From the NCBI RefSeq assembly GCF_026651855.1, contig NZ_CP093280.1, forward strand, positions 1 through 37,500: DNA of 37,500 nucleotides. The letters are read 5' to 3'. The notes below the pieces were generated by a model. That model searched no databases, was not told the DNA's origin, and saw only the letters and a list, made by a program, of their open reading frames with translations. The stretch comes from Pseudomonas silvicola. Lineage in GTDB: Bacteria; Pseudomonadota; Gammaproteobacteria; Pseudomonadales; Pseudomonadaceae. Of the stretch, positions 33,901 to 37,500 are shown piece by piece (positions within the stretch are counted from its first letter, which is position 1; every line of letters starts with the position of its first letter). A program made the translations under genes and the position numbers.

Positions 33901-34431
33901 GACGTTGCGCAACTGATGACGGCCGGCGGCCCAGTCTTCCAACCAGTCAGCGCGGTACACCTGATACTGGTCGTACAGGTCGGCCAGGCGTTCGGCCAAC
34001 TGATACCGTTTGCGCAGGTCGTTGTCGTCCGTCAGGAAGCGCTGCAGGGGCTCGAAATGGGGCTGGTCGATCAGTTGCGGCAGCAGGCGCATCAGGCGCC
34101 AGGTCAACGGGGCCTTGTCGAGCAAAGAGGTCTGGGGAATTTCGTCCTTACCCAGCACCCCTCGATACAGCTGCCACATGAAACTGCCGGGCAGTTGCAC
34201 ATCAATGGCGGCGGCGATACCGCAGCCGCCCATGTCGTCTTCGAGGGTATCCTCGGCCAGGGCCAACTTCAGCCACTGGGCGATACCGTTGCTCTGCACC
34301 AGGGCGATCTCGTTTTCCAAGGGGGCCAGAGGGTAGCGCCGCATCCAACTGACCACCAGGCTGCGCAGCTCATCGAGACGGTTGCCGTGAACCACCATGA
34401 AGCCTGGGGTAATAGAGGGATTGGCCGGCAT
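30955..34431 (-). CDS. recC: RecC, exodeoxyribonuclease V gamma subunit
   Basis: 1158 aa, close to the E. coli length of 1122. RecC holds RecB and RecD and reads Chi sites. The N terminus MPANPSITPGFMVVHGNRLD leads into RSLVVSWMRRYPLAPLENEI and LVQSNGIAQWLKL, a classic RecC opening, followed by GIAAAIDVQLPGSFMWQLYR. Later blocks include VIVFGISSLPAQALEAL, DVIVMVPDVDSYAPHIRAVF and LLGMNDGDYPR. The ATG at 34431 has AAGGA 7 bp upstream. It overlaps recB by 4 bp. It is co-directional with, and lies just downstream of, the rRNA operon terminator. Confidence 0.97.
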   Translation of the reverse strand: MPANPSITPGFMVVHGNRLDELRSLVVSWMRRYPLAPLENEIALVQSNGIAQWLKLALAEDTLEDDMGGCGIAAAIDVQLPGSFMWQLYRGVLGKDEIPQTSLLDKAPLTWRLMRLLPQLIDQPHFEPLQRFLTDDNDLRKRYQLAERLADLYDQYQVYRADWLEDWAAGRHQLRNVRGEAKALPEANCWQAELWRALLHDVGEQGMAQSRAGVHQRFIERINSLEAAPAGLPNRVIVFGISSLPAQALEALAGLARFSQVLLCVHNPCRHHWSDIVADKDLLRHQYKRQARKQGMPAVIDAEALHQHAHPLLAAWGKQGRDYINLLDSYDDPSSYRAAFREGRIDLFSESEPHTLLAQLQDDILELRPLAETRGTWPAVNPAKDRSVRFHVAHSAQREVEILHDQLLARFSADPHLRPRDVIVMVPDVDSYAPHIRAVFGQLDRNDPRFIPFTLTDQNQRGRDPLLIAIEHLLKLPDSRFAVSEILDLLDVPALRARFGVHEADLPTLHRWIEGAGIRWGLNAAQRAGLGLPEQLEQNSWRFGLRRMLLGYAVGGGQGYGGIEPYDEIGGLDAALIGPLVGLLDALEVAHQVLSQPAQPQEWGARLQGLTQVFFQASNEHDDYLLVQLEELREQWLQTCESVGLNDQLPLTVVREAWLAGLDQGKLSQRFLAGAVNFCTLMPMRAIPFKVVCLLGMNDGDYPRAQPPLDFDLMGSDYRPGDRSRREDDRYLLLEALLSAREQLYISWVGRSIRDNSERPASVLIGQLRDHLASGWQLYGATEGASLNPGEQLVHSLTLEHPLQPFSSRYFHEGSGLFSFASEWRVLHADQQPLPQDDLLPSHDQDEPLALTQLQDFLRNPVRHFFSQRLKVFFETAEAPLADEEPFVLDALERYTLSDQLLTTAMAVTDDVDGALHGQALRMQGSGLLPMAGFGECLQQELIEPLPDLLQRYQQLLVLWPTPVIAARPVNFEYQGLRLDGWISGLHQRADGNLLSVTAIANAIGGARSRKWHRLTRAWVNHLAACAVGLPLTTAVVASDDTLMLAKLAPEQAREVLGHLLLAWQQGMRRPLPVAVKTAFAWLAQGDPVKAEAAARKAYEGDGITTDGERRESVALARQFPDFNTLVDSEEFEGWCDALYRPMFEAGWRSIDADEARS

Positions 34432-34567
34432 GGGCGGTTCCTTGGCTGGGCATATTGGACAGGTGGGAACCTTACCAGATGTGGGGCAGGGGGCAGAATC
34501 CGGAACGGTCTGATAATGCTGTGGGCGCGATCTGGGACGGTGGGCCTGATACTGCGGGTGCGGCCTT

Positions 34568-34590
34568 CCCGAGCTTCGCCCGGTCCCACA
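34568..34590. repeat. Second copy of the REP-like half element
   Basis: Twenty-three bases identical to 7686-7708 (one arm of the long palindrome after the chemoreceptor gene). Here only one arm is present, flanked by a short CCTTCC/GGAAGG inverted repeat (34564-34569 and 34592-34597). It lies in the 244-bp gap between recC and 5S, which otherwise holds the recC promoter region and the rrn terminator. Confidence 0.65.
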
Positions 34591-34633
34591 TGGAAGGCTG
34601 TTGCGCCCGCCATGGTGCGGAACGCCAGAAAGA

Positions 34634-34667
34634 CAAAACCCCCAGCTGCTTTCGCAACTGGGGGTTT
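34634..34667 (-). terminator. Intrinsic terminator of the rRNA operon
   Basis: AAACCCCCAG (34636-34645) pairs with CTGGGGGTTT (34658-34667) around a 12-base loop. On the minus strand the stem ends in GGGGGTTTTGTCTTT, a good T-rich tail, starting about 9 bp after the 5S 3' end. Confidence 0.85.
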
Positions 34668-34675
34668 CGGAATTT

Positions 34676-34795
34676 AATCTTGACGATGACCTACTCTCAC
34701 ATGGGGAAACCCCACACTACCATCGGCGATGCATCGTTTCACTGCTGAGTTCGGGATGGGATCAGGTGGTTCCAATGCTCTATGGTCGTCAAGAA
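34676..34795 (-). rRNA. rrf: 5S ribosomal RNA
   Basis: About 120 nt on the minus strand. The RNA starts near 34795 with UUCUUGACGACC and ends near 34676 with GUCAUCGUCAAGAUU; these ends pair to form helix I. The internal text GAACUCAGCAGUGAAACG and GCAUCGCCGAUGGUAGUGUG is typical of Pseudomonas 5S. Ends are uncertain by a few bases. Confidence 0.95.
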
Positions 34796-34937
34796 ATTCT
34801 GTAGCCAGGACGCCCTTTGACAGGCATTCCAGCGAATCGGGTATGTAATGGTCTTTGTGAATACGCAAACTTTCGGTTCGTATCATCTTCACAACACCGC
34901 AATCTGGTCGTTCGACGCAAATTGCTTGGGTGTTATA
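34796..34937 (-). other. 23S-5S spacer
   Basis: 142 bp between the rRNA genes. I see no tRNA cloverleaf or open reading frame of interest. It is AT-richer than the flanking protein genes and should hold the processing sites for 23S and 5S precursors. Confidence 0.8.

Positions 34938-37500
<2,563 letters not shown>

Noticed and set aside
34796-34937. tRNA or insertion in the 23S-5S spacer
   Set aside because: No cloverleaf or conserved TPsiC/anticodon arms can be drawn; ordinary processing spacer.

Overview
The window looks like the chromosome of a Pseudomonas of the P. putida group. The evidence is high GC with strong third-position G/C, Pseudomonas-type 5S and 23S rRNA, an McpS-type chemoreceptor, an mmsA-mmsB pair and a recC-recB-recD operon. 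All identifications come from reading the translations and DNA by eye; no database search was run.

Layout. (1) 1-5569, plus strand: the 3' part of folD, then soxB, soxD, soxA and soxG, tightly packed with overlaps. Together they describe oxidative N-demethylation with the one-carbon unit passed to tetrahydrofolate. (2) 5570-7744: a FliA-type (sigma-28) promoter drives a chemoreceptor resembling McpS, followed by a long REP-like palindrome. (3) 7749-12498, minus strand: two tandem paralogous exported proteins of unknown function and a periplasmic gamma-glutamyltransferase. (4) 12593-16396: LysR regulator, mdaB, a divergent YgiN-like monooxygenase, a TauE/SafE permease and its divergent LysR regulator. 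(5) 16432-19897: mmsA-mmsB (valine catabolism) and a divergent LysR-type gene. (6) 19988-25125, plus strand: an unrecognised ORF, then a four-gene operon (TIM-barrel isomerase-like protein, 2-oxoglutarate/Fe(II)-type oxygenase, amino-acid-type binding protein, and a permease fused to its ATPase) behind a repeated AACCGG operator-like palindrome. (7) 25203-34431, minus strand: recD, recB and recC, joined by ATGA overlaps. (8) 34634-37500, minus strand: the distal part of an rRNA operon (terminator, 5S, spacer, most of 23S).

The least explained parts are the four-gene uptake/oxidation operon at 20802-25125 and the sox cluster, whose SoxD has lost two of the four expected zinc ligands and which is joined to folD. 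The tandem lipoprotein-like pair at 7749-10705 is also uncharacterised. The rest is ordinary core Pseudomonas content. I saw no CRISPR array, prophage, transposase or tRNA gene. No gene-free stretch exceeds about 250 bases outside the rRNA operon.
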